Origin: DDH964 sp963763205
Lineage (GTDB): Bacteria; Desulfobacterota; Desulfuromonadia; Desulfuromonadales; DDH964
Direction: 5' to 3'
DNA: 64,000 bases
Assembly (NCBI GenBank): GCA_963763205.1
Contig: CAVXNQ010000005.1
Coordinates: 1-64,000 of the forward strand
Shown: one piece after another, positions 54,220 to 63,813 of the stretch
Layout: each line of letters begins with the position of its first letter
Position numbering within the stretch: position 1 is the first letter of the stretch
Program-made: the position numbers and the translations under genes
Notes under the pieces: model-generated
What the model saw: only the letters and a program-made list of their open reading frames with translations
The model's database searches: none
Told to the model about the DNA's origin: nothing

Positions 54220-56724
54220 ATGCTTTCCGAACAGAATAAAGTCAGCGTCAATATCGAAGACGAGATGCGCAAGTCCTACATGGACTATGCCATGAGCGTC
54301 ATCGTCGGCCGGGCCCTGCCCGATGTCCGCGACGGGCTCAAGCCGGTGCATCGCCGGGTGCTGTTCGCCATGAGCGAGCTCGGCAACGAGTGGAACAAGC
54401 CCTACAAGAAGTCGGCCCGCGTGGTCGGCGACGTCATCGGTAAGTACCATCCCCACGGCGACACCGCGGTTTACGACACCATCGTGCGCATGGCCCAGGA
54501 TTTCTCCATGCGCTACCAGCTCGTCGACGGCCAGGGGAACTTCGGTTCTATCGACGGCGACTCGGCGGCGGCGATGCGTTACACCGAGGTGCGCATGGCC
54601 CGGCTGGCCGGGGAACTCCTCGCCGATATCGACAAGGAGACCGTCGACTTCGGCCCCAACTACGACGATTCCTTGCAGGAACCACTGGTTCTGCCCTGCA
54701 AGTTTCCCAACCTGCTGGTCAACGGCTCGGAAGGGATCGCCGTCGGCATGGCGACCAAGATCCCGCCCCATAACCTCGGCGAGGTGATCGATGCCCTGGT
54801 CGCCGTCATCGACGACCCCACCCTTGATTTCGAGGAGCTGCTGCAGCACATCCCGGGCCCTGATTTTCCCACCGGCGGCTTCATCCTCGGCCGCGAGGGG
54901 ATCCGCGAGGCCTATGGCAACGGCCGCGGCATCATCCAGATGCGCGCCCGGGCGCTGGTGGAGACGCAAAAGAAAACCGAGCGCCAGGCGATCGTCGTCA
55001 CCGAGATTCCCTTCCAGGTCAACAAGGCGCGGCTGATCGAAAAGATCGCCGACCTGGTCAAGGAGAAGAAGATCGAGGGGATTTCCGACCTGCGCGACGA
55101 ATCGGACCGCGAGGGGATGCGCATCGTCATCGAGCTGAAACGGGACGCCATCCCGCAGGTGATCCTCAACCAGCTCTACAAGATGACCCAGATGCAGGCC
55201 TCTTTCGGCATCATCATGCTCGCCATCGTCAGCGGCCAGCCGCGGGTTCTCGCCCTGCGCGAGGTCCTCGACCGGTTCCTCGATCACCGCAAGGAAATCG
55301 TCACCCGGCGCTGCATCTTCGAGCTGAAGAAGGCCGAGGCCCGGGCGCATATCCTCGAAGGGCTGAAGATCGCTCTCGAGAATCTCGACGAGGTGATCCA
55401 GATCATCAAGGCGAGCGCCAACTCGGCCGAGGCGAAAGAGCGGCTGATGGGGCGTTTCGGCTTCTCCGAGATCCAGGCCCAGGCGATCCTCGACATGCGC
55501 CTGCACCGCCTGACCGGCCTGGAACGGGACAAGATCATCGCCGAGTACAACGAGATCCTGGCCCTGATCGCCCGCCTCAAGGAGATCCTCGCCAGCGAGG
55601 TGGAGATCTTCAAGATCATTCGCCAGGAACTGCTGGATATCCGGGAACGGTACGGCGATGCGCGCCGCACCGAGATCGTCGCCAAGACGGGCGAGCTCTC
55701 CCTCGAGGACCTGATCGTCGAAGAGGACATGGTGGTCACCGTCACCCACAGCGGCTACATCAAGCGCAACGCCGTCTCCCTCTACCGCGCCCAGCGCCGC
55801 GGCGGCAAGGGAAAGACCGGAATGCGCCCCAAGGAGGAGGATTTCGTCGAGCGGCTGTTCATCGCCTCGACCCATTCCTATGTCCTGATCTTCACCGACC
55901 AGGGGAAGGTCTACTGGCTCAAGGTCCACGAGATTCCCCAGGGGGGCCGGGCCACCCGCGGCAAGGCGATCGTCAACCTGCTGCAACTGGCCCCCGGCGA
56001 AAAGGTCATGACCATTCTGCCGGTCAAGGAGTTCGTCGAAGACAAATACATCATCACCGCCACCCAGAACGGCACCATCAAGAAGACGGAACTGATGGCC
56101 TATTCCAATCCCCGCGTCGGCGGCATCATCGCCCTGACCATCGACGAAGGAGACCGGCTGATCGCCGCCCGCCTGACCGATGGCAACATGGACATCCTGC
56201 TCGCCAGCCAGAGCGGCAAGTCGATCCGGTTCCCGGAAACCGATGTCCGGCCGATGGGGCGCACCGCCCGCGGGGTGCGGGGGATGGCGCTCGAGGACGC
56301 GGATCGGGTGATCGGCATGGAGACGGTCACCGACGCCACCGCCGCGACCCTGGTCACGGTCACCGAGAACGGCTACGGCAAACGCACCGATCTCGGCGAA
56401 TACCGGGTGCAGAGCCGGGGCGGCAAAGGGATCATCACCATCAAGACCTCCGAGCGCAACGGCCAGGTGGTCGACATCAAACTGTGCGATGAAGATTCCG
56501 ACCTGATGTTCATCACCGACCGGGGCAAGGTGCTGCGTACCGCGGTGGGTGCTCTCTCGATCATCGGCCGCAACACCCAGGGGGTGCGGTTGATGGTTCT
56601 GGAGGCGGGGGAACGCATCGTCGCCGTCGCCAAACTGGCCGAGAAGGATGAGGAACATGGAGATCCGGAAGCTGCAGAAGAAGCTTTTGCGGGAGGAGCT
56701 GAGGAGGCGGAGGAAGAACTCTAA
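54220..56724 (+). CDS. gyrA: DNA gyrase subunit A
   Basis: The DNA-breaking subunit. MRKSYMDYAMSVIVGRALPD, the quinolone-determining region KYHPHGDTAVYDTIVRMAQD with the catalytic Tyr in MRYTEVRMARL, and the GyrA C-terminal pinwheel with the GyrA box QRRGGKGKTGMR are present. The tail is acidic (EAAEEAFAGGAEEAEEEL). 834 residues, intact. The position equal to E. coli Ser83 is Thr and that equal to Asp87 is Asp. Confidence 0.98.
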   Translation: MLSEQNKVSVNIEDEMRKSYMDYAMSVIVGRALPDVRDGLKPVHRRVLFAMSELGNEWNKPYKKSARVVGDVIGKYHPHGDTAVYDTIVRMAQDFSMRYQLVDGQGNFGSIDGDSAAAMRYTEVRMARLAGELLADIDKETVDFGPNYDDSLQEPLVLPCKFPNLLVNGSEGIAVGMATKIPPHNLGEVIDALVAVIDDPTLDFEELLQHIPGPDFPTGGFILGREGIREAYGNGRGIIQMRARALVETQKKTERQAIVVTEIPFQVNKARLIEKIADLVKEKKIEGISDLRDESDREGMRIVIELKRDAIPQVILNQLYKMTQMQASFGIIMLAIVSGQPRVLALREVLDRFLDHRKEIVTRRCIFELKKAEARAHILEGLKIALENLDEVIQIIKASANSAEAKERLMGRFGFSEIQAQAILDMRLHRLTGLERDKIIAEYNEILALIARLKEILASEVEIFKIIRQELLDIRERYGDARRTEIVAKTGELSLEDLIVEEDMVVTVTHSGYIKRNAVSLYRAQRRGGKGKTGMRPKEEDFVERLFIASTHSYVLIFTDQGKVYWLKVHEIPQGGRATRGKAIVNLLQLAPGEKVMTILPVKEFVEDKYIITATQNGTIKKTELMAYSNPRVGGIIALTIDEGDRLIAARLTDGNMDILLASQSGKSIRFPETDVRPMGRTARGVRGMALEDADRVIGMETVTDATAATLVTVTENGYGKRTDLGEYRVQSRGGKGIITIKTSERNGQVVDIKLCDEDSDLMFITDRGKVLRTAVGALSIIGRNTQGVRLMVLEAGERIVAVAKLAEKDEEHGDPEAAEEAFAGGAEEAEEEL

Positions 56725-57543
56725 GGGGCGCCGGCTGGCTGATCACCGGCACGCTGGTCCTGCTGATCCTGCTGTTTGCCGGGGGGGCGTATTTACCGCT
56801 ACAATCTGGACAGTCTGCTGGAGGCCGATTTTCAGCGGGGACAGGAACTGGTGGAGGCCGGGGAACTACCCGGCGGCGGTCGAGGTCTTCCAGGCCATCT
56901 ATCACCGCCATCCGGGTTTCCACCTGGCGCCCCAGGCGCTGTTCGAGGCCGGGGACGTTCTCAACCTCTTTGAGCAACGCTATCCGGAAGCCCTGCTGGC
57001 CTATCTGCTGGTGGAGAAGGATTTTCCCGACAGCCCAGCGGCGCACAAGGCCCGCCGGCAGATCGCGGAAATTTACAAATACCGCCTGCGCGACTACGCC
57101 CAGGCGGTGGTTGCCTACCAGAAGCTTCTGGACAACGGGGTTCCCGACGGTGACCGGGTCCAGTACGAGCTGGCCGATACCTACTTCCGGCTGAACAATT
57201 TCGAGCAGGCCCGCATCGAGTTTGAGAGTCTGCTCAAGACCTGGCCGCAGAGCCCGCTGGTCCCCGAGGTCCGCTATCGCATCGCCATCGCCTATGTCCT
57301 CGAAGGGGATCCAAGGTCCGCCGAGGAGGCCTTTCGCGGGGTAATCCGCGACTGGCCGGATAATTCCTTCGCCGTCGAGGCCCGCTTCGGTCTGGCCGGG
57401 GTTCTCGAGGCAAGGGGAACAGCTGGTCAAGGCGCTGCAGCATGCTCGAGGAGTTGCGGGGTGTCTACCCGAACCGGGAGATCCTGGAAAAGCGCATCGA
57501 GCAGGTCAAGGAGCGCATCCGCAAGAAACAGAAGGCGATTTGA
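56657..57543 (+). CDS. TPR-repeat membrane-anchored protein, frame-broken
   Basis: A tetratricopeptide protein resembling the BamD/YbgF type of envelope scaffolds. From ATG 56657 (MEIRKLQKKLLREELRRRR) a basic stretch leads, after a break near 56727, to a membrane helix GWLITGTLVLLILLFAGGAY. Breaks near 56785 and 56867 (both beside G runs) lead to NYPAAVEVFQAIYHRHPGFH and a clean TPR array: ALLAYLLVEKDFPDSPAAHK, QAVVAYQKLLDNG, EQARIEFESLLKTWPQSPLV, AEEAFRGVIRDWPDNSFAVE. After a break near 57410 it ends in REILEKRIEQVKERIRKKQK. It is inner-membrane anchored, with the TPRs probably periplasmic. The start overlaps gyrA by 68 bp. Confidence 0.75.
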
Positions 57544-57560
57544 TTTTTCAGGAGAGGCAC

Positions 57561-58592
57561 GTGAGGAATCATGAGGAAAATCCGGGGCGCTGAAGGTCGG
57601 CGTGATCGGCGCCGGCAGCTGGGGGACGACCCTGGCCGACCTGCTGGCGAAGAAGCACTACAACGTCACCCTCTGGGCCTATGAACCGGACCTGGTGGCG
57701 CGGATGCGCAAGACCCGGGAAAACGACCTCTTTCTCCCCGGTTTTCAACTGGCCGAGACGCTGGCGGTGACCAACGATCTGGCCGAGGCTGCCGCCGGCA
57801 AGGACCTGCTGCTGCTGGTGCCCCCCTCCCAGGTGATGCGCCGGGTGGTGAGCCAGGCGGCGCCCCACATCGCCCCTGGCACCTTGATCGTCTCCGCCGC
57901 CAAGGGGATCGAAAACGAAACCCTGCAGACTGATGTCGGAGGTGCTGGCGGAAGTCCTGCCGGCGCCCCTCGGGGAGCGCCTGGCCTTTCTCTCCGGACC
58001 CTCCTTCGCCCGGGAGGTGGCCGCCGAAATGCCGACCGCCGTGGCCATCGCCGCCACCCATCCGGCCGTGGCCCGGGCGGCCCAGGAGGTCTTCAGCACC
58101 GCGGCGTTTCGCGTCTATACCAACGACGACGTGATCGGGGTGGAACTCGGCGGGGCCCTGAAGAACGTCATCGCCCTGGCTGCCGGCATCTCCGACGGCC
58201 TCGGCTTCGGCCACAATACCCGCGCCGCGCTGATCACCCGGGGACTGGCGGAAATGACCCGGCTCGGCGTCGCCCTGGGCGCCCAGCCGGCGACCTTTGC
58301 CGGCCTGGCGGGCATGGGCGACCTGGTCCTGACCTGCACCGGCGATCTCTCCCGCAACCGCACCGTCGGCATGGAGCTCGGCCGCGGCCGCAGCCTGGAG
58401 GAGATCCTCGCCGGGATGTCCATGGTCGCCGAGGGGGTCAAAACCACCCTCTCGACCTATCAGCTGGCCGCCAAGCTCGGCGTCGAGGTGCCGATCACCG
58501 ACCAGATGTACCGCATCCTCTACGAGGGGAAGAGTCCCCGCCAGGCGGTCGGTGACCTGATGCTGCGCGAACTCAAACCGGAAGGAATCTGA
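57561..58592 (+). CDS. gpsA: GpsA glycerol-3-phosphate dehydrogenase (NAD(P)+), frame-broken
   Basis: Makes glycerol-3-phosphate for phospholipids. The NAD loop VGVIGAGSWGTTLADLLAKK is at the N-terminus. After a break near 57933 follow LAFLSGPSFAREVAAEMPTA, the catalytic Lys in GVELGGALKNVIALAAGISD, GHNTRAALITRGLAEMTRLG and MSMVAEGVKT. A further break in the GGGG near 57585 hides the true start. GTG 57561 has AGGAG 6 bases upstream; ATG 57571 is the alternative. Restored length is about 342. Confidence 0.94.
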
Positions 58593-58629
58593 AGCGCCCC
58601 TGCAGGGGGCGCAGACCGAGGTGTCACCC

Positions 58630-59191
58630 ATGAAACGTCTGCTGCTGTTCGCATTCTGTTGCTCCTTGCCGTTCCGGCCTGGGCCGGTCCGAGCGTGGTC
58701 ATGAAGACCAGTCTCGGCAACATCACCATCGAACTGGACGAGGCCAAGGCGCCGGTCACGGTGAAGAACTTTCTCGCCTATGTCGATGCCGGGGCCTATG
58801 ACGGAACGATATTTCACCGCGTGATCGACGGCTTCATGATCCAGGGTGGAGGGTTCGATGCCGACCTCCAGCGCCGGCCGAGCCGGGCGCCGATCAAGAA
58901 CGAGGCCGGCAACGGCCTGAAGAACCGGCGCGGGACCATCGCTATGGCCCGCACCTCGGTGGTTGACTCGGCAACCAACCAGTTTTCATCAATCTCAAGG
59001 ACAATGATTTCCTCGATCACCAGGGGGAGGATGCCCGGCGCTTTGGCTATGCCGTCTTCGGTCGGGTCACGGCCGGCATGGAGGTGGTCGATCGCATTGC
59101 CAAGGTGCCGACCCGGGCGCGCAACGGACAGTTCCAGAACCTGCCGGTCGAGCCGGTGACCATTCTGGCGGTGGAACGCGTGCAACCCTGA
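58630..59191 (+). CDS. Periplasmic cyclophilin-type peptidyl-prolyl isomerase, frame-broken
   Basis: A PpiA-like exported proline isomerase. The signal peptide MKRLLLFA...LLLLAVPAWA is split by a missing base near 58652. The cyclophilin core follows: VVMKTSLGNITIELDEAKAP, catalytic FHRVIDGFMIQGGGFDAD, and the second break near 58982 in NQFFINLKDNDFLDH, then RRFGYAVFGRVTAGMEVVDR. The catalytic Arg (FHRV) and Gln (IQGG) are present. ATG 58630 has GAGGTG 6 bases upstream. It follows gpsA by 37 bp. Confidence 0.92.
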
Positions 59192-59242
59192 AGCGGACCG
59201 CGTCCAGGTTGGCTGGCAGGCAGGTCGAGGGGGCAGGGATGC

Positions 59243-59971
59243 GTGACCTTCCGCATCATGACCTACAACGTCCACCGCTGCCGCGGCGGGGACGGTCGCA
59301 TCGATCCCGAGCGGATTGTCGACGTGATCGCCGACGGCGCCCCGGACATCGTCGCACTCCAGGATCTCGATCCGGCCCAGGATGGCGGCCAGCTCGAGCT
59401 GCTGGCCAGCCGTCTCGGCATGCGGGCCAGCGCCGACCCGAACCGGCCCGGCAAGGGTTTTCTCTCCTATTTTCCCATCTCCGGCCTGCGCAGCTACGAC
59501 CTCGGGGCCAGCCACTGCCTGCGGGCCGATGCCGACATCGGCGGCAAACGTCTGCATCTTTTCAACCTCCAGCTCTCCGGCGCTCCGGCACAGCGCCGCC
59601 AGCAGATCACCCGACTGCTCGGCCCGGAACTGCTGGCCAGCAGTTCCCTCGGCTGCCCCTGCCTGGTCCTCGGAGATTTCGGCGATTTCTGGTGGGGAAC
59701 CGGGAATTTCGACCTGGCGATGATGCTGCGCAAGGTCCGGCGGCCCCTCTGGCGCGGAACCTATCCGGCGCGGCTGCCCCTGGCCGCTCGTGATCGCGCC
59801 TATCTGCTGGGGGCGGTGCGGGTTCTGGAGGGGACGGTCCTGCGCAGCCCCCTGGCCCGGCAAGCCTCCAGCCACCTCCCGCTGATCCTCACCGTCCAGC
59901 TCATCGATCCGCGACGCTATCTGCGGGTCGAGAACCTCAAGACCGGCCGCATGGAAATCGCTCCTGGCTGA
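59243..59971 (+). CDS. EEP-fold (endonuclease/exonuclease/phosphatase) protein with degenerate active site
   Basis: The fold is that of the EEP superfamily, 242 residues. It starts VTFRIMTYNVHRCRGGDGRI and continues PERIVDVIADGAPDIVALQD, GDFGDFWWGTGNFDLAMMLR and SSHLPLILTVQL. Compared with active relatives the motif LQE is LQD, NTHL is NLQL, GDFND is GDFGD, LDRIF is RDRAY and SDH is SSH. At least four metal or catalytic positions are therefore changed. The gene is not frame-broken, so this is real divergence. It may be a non-catalytic binding protein or a very divergent enzyme. GTG 59243 is the likely start. Confidence 0.72.
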   Translation: MTFRIMTYNVHRCRGGDGRIDPERIVDVIADGAPDIVALQDLDPAQDGGQLELLASRLGMRASADPNRPGKGFLSYFPISGLRSYDLGASHCLRADADIGGKRLHLFNLQLSGAPAQRRQQITRLLGPELLASSSLGCPCLVLGDFGDFWWGTGNFDLAMMLRKVRRPLWRGTYPARLPLAARDRAYLLGAVRVLEGTVLRSPLARQASSHLPLILTVQLIDPRRYLRVENLKTGRMEIAPG

Positions 59972-60053
59972 CGGCGGCTGGGGACGACGCTGGGGGTAAG
60001 GAGTGGAATCGCGAGGCTGCTGCCGCAGGTGCCGTGTCCAGAAAGGGAAAACG

Positions 60054-60708
60054 ATGAAGGTCACCACAGAGCGTCGGCAGCAGGCCGCGGCGGTGCTGGA
60101 CATTCTCGCCCGGACCTATCCCGGTGCCGAGTGCGCCCTGAACTTCAACAGCCCCTGGGAGCTGCTGGTGGCCACCATCCTCTCGGCCCAGTGCACCGAT
60201 GTGCGGGTCAACCAGGTGACGCCGGAACTGTTTCGCCGCTATCCCGACCCCGGAAGCGCTGGCGCGCGCCGACCCGGCGGAGCTGGAAGAGCTGATCCGC
60301 TCCACCGGATTTTTCCGCAACAAGGCCAGAAGCCTGCTCGGCTGCGCCGCGGCCCTGGTCGCGGAGCACGGCGGAAGGTGCCGGCCAGCCTGGAGGCGTT
60401 GACCGCCCTGCCGGGGGTGGGGCGCAAGACGGCCAACGTGGTCCTCGGCAACGCTTTCGGCATCCCCGGGATGGTGGTCGACACCCACGTCAAGCGGGTC
60501 GCCTTCCGCCTCGGCTGGACGCGAACAGCGCGACCCGGTGAAGATCGAACGGGAGCTGTGCGAGCTGCTGCCGGAGGCGCAGTGGACCCAGGCCGGCCAT
60601 CTGCTCATCCATCACGGCCGGGCGCTGTGCAAGGCGCCGACGCCCCTTTGCAGCCACTGTCCGGTGCTGGAGCTGTGCCCGCGAAGGGGAGTGAAGCGGT
60701 CGAAGTAA
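60054..60708 (+). CDS. nth: Endonuclease III (Nth), frame-broken
   Basis: A base-excision DNA glycosylase/AP lyase. The N-terminus MKVTTERRQQAAAVLDILAR, then ATILSAQCTDVRVNQVTPEL. Between breaks near 60252 and 60375 lies LIRSTGFFRNKARSLLGCAA. The helix-hairpin-helix LPGVGRKTANVVLGNAFG supplies the catalytic Lys, and VVDTHVKRVAFRLG the catalytic Asp. After a break near 60527 the FeS loop reads CKAPTPLCSHCPVLELC, the C-x6-C-x2-C-x5-C of Nth. Restored length is about 218. Confidence 0.95.
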
Positions 60709-60726
60709 TTGCCAGGGGCAGGGTGA

Positions 60727-60772
60727 AAAGCGCGGCGGCCCGCGGACAGATATCCGCGGGCCGCCGCGCTTT
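60727..60772. terminator. Long hairpin terminator between nth and PBP1A
   Basis: AAAGCGCGGCGGCCCGCGG, a loop, and its near-perfect complement CCGCGGGCCGCCGCGCTTT form a stem of about 19 bp, with TTTTC following on the minus strand. It lies between convergent genes and serves PBP1A, perhaps also nth. Confidence 0.9.
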
Positions 60773-60777
60773 GCGGA

Positions 60778-63243
60778 TCAGTGGTCCTCGAGGTCGAGGC
60801 GGAAGAAGTCGCGGGCCTTGGGCTTTTTTTCGTCCAGGGCATAGCGGGTCGGGGCGGTTCCGGGGGCGAAGGCCTCGATGGTGGCGTCGGGCGTGTCCTC
60901 GGGGGCCAGAAGGCCGGTGGCGGGATCGACGGGGCGGAACTCGATGTCGTCGGGAACCGGAAATGCCTTGCGGCGGCATTCCCTTGACCGCCTCCTTCAT
61001 GAAGGCCACCCAGGCCGGCGCGGCGGCCCGGCTGCCCGTCTCCTGGTGCCCGAGGGGGCGTTCCTGGTCGTAGCCGACCCAGGAGACCGCCACCAGCTGG
61101 GGGACGAAGCCGGCGAACCAGGCATCCTTGAGATCGTTGGTGGTACCGGTTTTGCCGGCCACCGGCCGGCCCAGGGCCTTGGCCCGCCAGCCGGTGCCGT
61201 TGCGCACCACGCTCTCCATCAGGTTGGTGACCAGATAGGCGGTCTCGGGGGAGATGACCCGTTCGGCGCGCTGCTGGATCAGTTGCTGGTCCGGGGCCGG
61301 GGCCGCCGGGAAAATCGGCCGGGTCGGTCGATTCGAGGACCCGGCCGTCGCGATCGAGGATCGCGGGTGATGTAGGTGGGGGTATGGCGGACGCCGCCGC
61401 TGGCGAAGACCGAGTAGGCGGTGGCCAGCTCCAGGGGCGTCAGCGCCGAGGAACCCAGGGCCAGGGTCAGGTCGCGGGTGAGGGGGGAGGTCGATGCCGA
61501 GTTTGTGGGCGTAGTTGGCTGCGTAGTCGACCCCGATATCCTCGAGGATCTTGATGGTGATGATGTTGGCGGAATGGGTCAGGGCCTTGCGGACCGTCGT
61601 CGCCCCGGTGAACTCCTCCTCGTAGTTTTTCGGCTTCCATTCGACTTCCTCGCCGCTGTCGGTGGTCTCCTTGTAGATGACCGGGGTGTCGAGGATGACC
61701 GTCGCCGGCGTATATCCCTTGTCGAGAGCCGCGGCGTAGATGATCGGCTTGATCGCCGAACCGGGGAGGCGGTGGGCCTGGATGACGCGGTTGAACTGGC
61801 TCTGCGCGAAATCGTAGCCCCCGACCATGACCTTGACCTGGCCGGTCTGTGGGTCGAGGGCGATCAGTGCGCCCCTGGGCTTCGGGCTCCTGCTCGAGGG
61901 CGAGCTGCAGGGGCCCCTGGTCGGGCATGGCGAGGACCTTGACCTCGAGCAGGGACCCGACGGGAAGGTCGGGACTGGCCGCCGTCGACATTGCCGCGCG
62001 CCGGCTGCCCGCGGGGGACCACCAGCGGCGGTCCGGCCCAGCGGCAGGAATCGAGGTCGATCTCGCCGCTGAATGAGCCGATGCGGACGGTGAGGGCCTT
62101 GCCGCGGCTGGCCGGTCAGCACCCCGTCATGGAATTCTCCACGGTCAGGGGGTGTTTTCTCCAGCGTCCTGCTGCTGGGCGCCAGGAAGGCCGCTTCTGC
62201 CGGCGGCGTAGAGGAGCTGAGTGGTCCGCGGTAACCCTGGCGTTTGTCGTGATCGCGGAGGTTTTCCTGCACCGCCTGCTGGGCCGCCTGCTGCATCGCC
62301 AGGTTCATGGTGGTATGGACCTCCAGCCCTCCGGTGTAGAGCGTTTCCTGCGCCGAAGGTATTCTCGAGGTAGCGACGGACCTGCTCGGTGAAGTAGGCG
62401 GCCTCGGCGATATGGGTGTTGACCCGGGGACGGATGGTCAGCTTCTCGCTCCAGGCCGGTCTGGGCCTGCATGCTGGGTGATATAGCCGTCTTCCACCAT
62501 CCGGCCGAGAACGTATTTCTGCCGCTCCTTGGCCCTGGCGAAGTGCTGGTAGGGGGAGTAGCGGCTCGGCGCCTGGGGAAGGCCGGCCAGCATGGCGCAT
62601 TCGGCCAGGGAGAGATCCTCGACGTTCTTGTCGAAATAGTTTTCGGCGGCGGCCTCCACCCCGTAGGCGCCGTGGCCCAGATAGATCTGGTTGAGGTAGA
62701 GGTAGAGGATGTCGTCCTTGGAGAGTTTTTTCTCCATGCGCCAGGCGAGGATCGCTTCCTTGAACTTGCGGGAGAATTTCTTCTCCGGGGTGAGCAGCAG
62801 GCTTTTGGCGACCTGCTGGGTGATGGTGCTGCCCCCCTGGACGATCCCGCCGGCCAGAACGTTCTTCACCGCGGCCCGGAGGATGGAGACCAGGTCGATC
62901 CCCTGGTGCTGGAAAAAGTTGGAATCTTCGGCGGAGACGAAGGCCTGGATGAGCAGTTGCGGGCATGCGGGACACCGGGACGACGATGCGCCGCTCACTG
63001 GAGAACTCGGCGATGACCGTGCCGTCGTCGCTGTAGACCCGGGTGATGATCGGCGGCCGGTAGTCGGCCAGGGTGTCGACCTTGGGCAGGGAGCCGGCGA
63101 CCACGAAATAGGCGCCGAGCAGAAGGCTGCAGCCGAGAAGAACCAGCCCGAGCCCGCCGAAGAGGGCCAGCCGCAGCAGGCTCGGGGCGGCTTCATACCG
63201 GGCCAGGTGAGGTGGATGTGGCGCGGCAAACGAGTAACTTCAT
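60778..63243 (-). CDS. Penicillin-binding protein 1A (bifunctional), heavily frame-broken
   Basis: A class A PBP with glycosyltransferase and transpeptidase activity in peptidoglycan synthesis. A membrane helix (LRLALFGGLGLVLLGCSLLL) near the N-terminus is followed by the GT51 domain: IQAFVSAEDSNFFQHQGID, GGSTITQQVAKSLLLTPEKK, LYLNQIYLGHGAYGVEAAAE. The transpeptidase has SAIKPIIYAAALDKGYTPAT (SxxK-type), THSANIITIKILEDIGV (SxN) and GRPVAGKTGTTNDLKDAWFA (KTG). The end is RDFFRLDLEDH, with the stop at 60778. About ten frame breaks lie along it. The start at ATG 63243 is uncertain. Restored length is about 815. Confidence 0.9.
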
Positions 63244-63418
63244 GGGCTTCATTTCTCCACAGGCAAAACCGATTTATAGCACAGGGGCCGCCGGCGGGGC
63301 AAGGTTTGCCGTTGGCGCCCGGGTCGCAGCCTGTGCTATAGTTTTGGCCGAGGTCCCGGCCTACCGCAGCGGCCAGCGTCGCCGCGCTGAGGATCCGAGA
63401 AGCTATCGAGGAGAAGCG

Positions 63419-63741
63419 ATGAATCACAGCGTGGGCCTGATTCTGGTGTTGTCCTGGGCTCTGGGGTTGCACCATGTTCGGCTCCTGGACGGCGATTCCG
63501 CCTCCCGGCGGCTGCGACCAGTGCCACACCCATGCCGATCAGCTACGACTGGCAGCTGGCCTACACGCCGGTGACCCTCAACGACGAGACGGGTCGTCTT
63601 GCCTGGCAGCAGCCGGAGAGCGTGACCCCTCCCGAGACCTCCCGCGTGGAGGAGAAAAAGCTGACCGAGCAGCGCTGCTTCCGCTGCCACAAGGGGCCCG
63701 ACAAGGCCCACGCCGATTACCAGGGACGCTACCACCACTGA
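63419..63741 (+). CDS. Small di-heme c-type lipocytochrome, frame-broken
   Basis: Reconstructed across two breaks (about 63468 and 63530), the protein starts MNHSVGLILVLSWALGC, a lipoprotein signal with a lipobox LGC. It continues TMFGSWTAIPPPGGCDQCHT (first CxxCH heme site) and ends EEKKLTEQRCFRCHKGP (second heme site) and YQGRYHH. The two hemes, histidine-rich tail and lipid anchor suggest a periplasmic electron-transfer protein. Similar small cytochromes occur in metal-reducing Desulfuromonadales; that comparison is from memory. GAGGAG precedes the ATG. Confidence 0.75.
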
Positions 63742-63766
63742 TCCGACTCCCAGCCGCAGTTTCCAC

Positions 63767-63797
63767 CGCCCTCCCCCGCGCCGGGAGGGCCGTTTTT
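63767..63797 (+). terminator. Intrinsic terminator after the lipocytochrome
   Basis: GCCCTCCC, loop CCGCGCC, GGGAGGGC, then CGTTTTTT. It lies about 26 bp after the stop, directly before pyk. Confidence 0.85.
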
Positions 63798-63813
63798 TAT
63801 GGAGGAGATTGCC

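Noticed and set aside
54430..54500. Thr at the GyrA position equal to E. coli Ser83 as a quinolone-resistance mutation
   Set aside because: Thr is the natural residue at this position in many bacteria, so it says nothing about acquired resistance.
56657..57543. Programmed frameshifting in the TPR gene or the atp genes
   Set aside because: No slippery heptamer with a downstream structure is visible, and breaks occur in many unrelated genes, mostly next to homopolymers.
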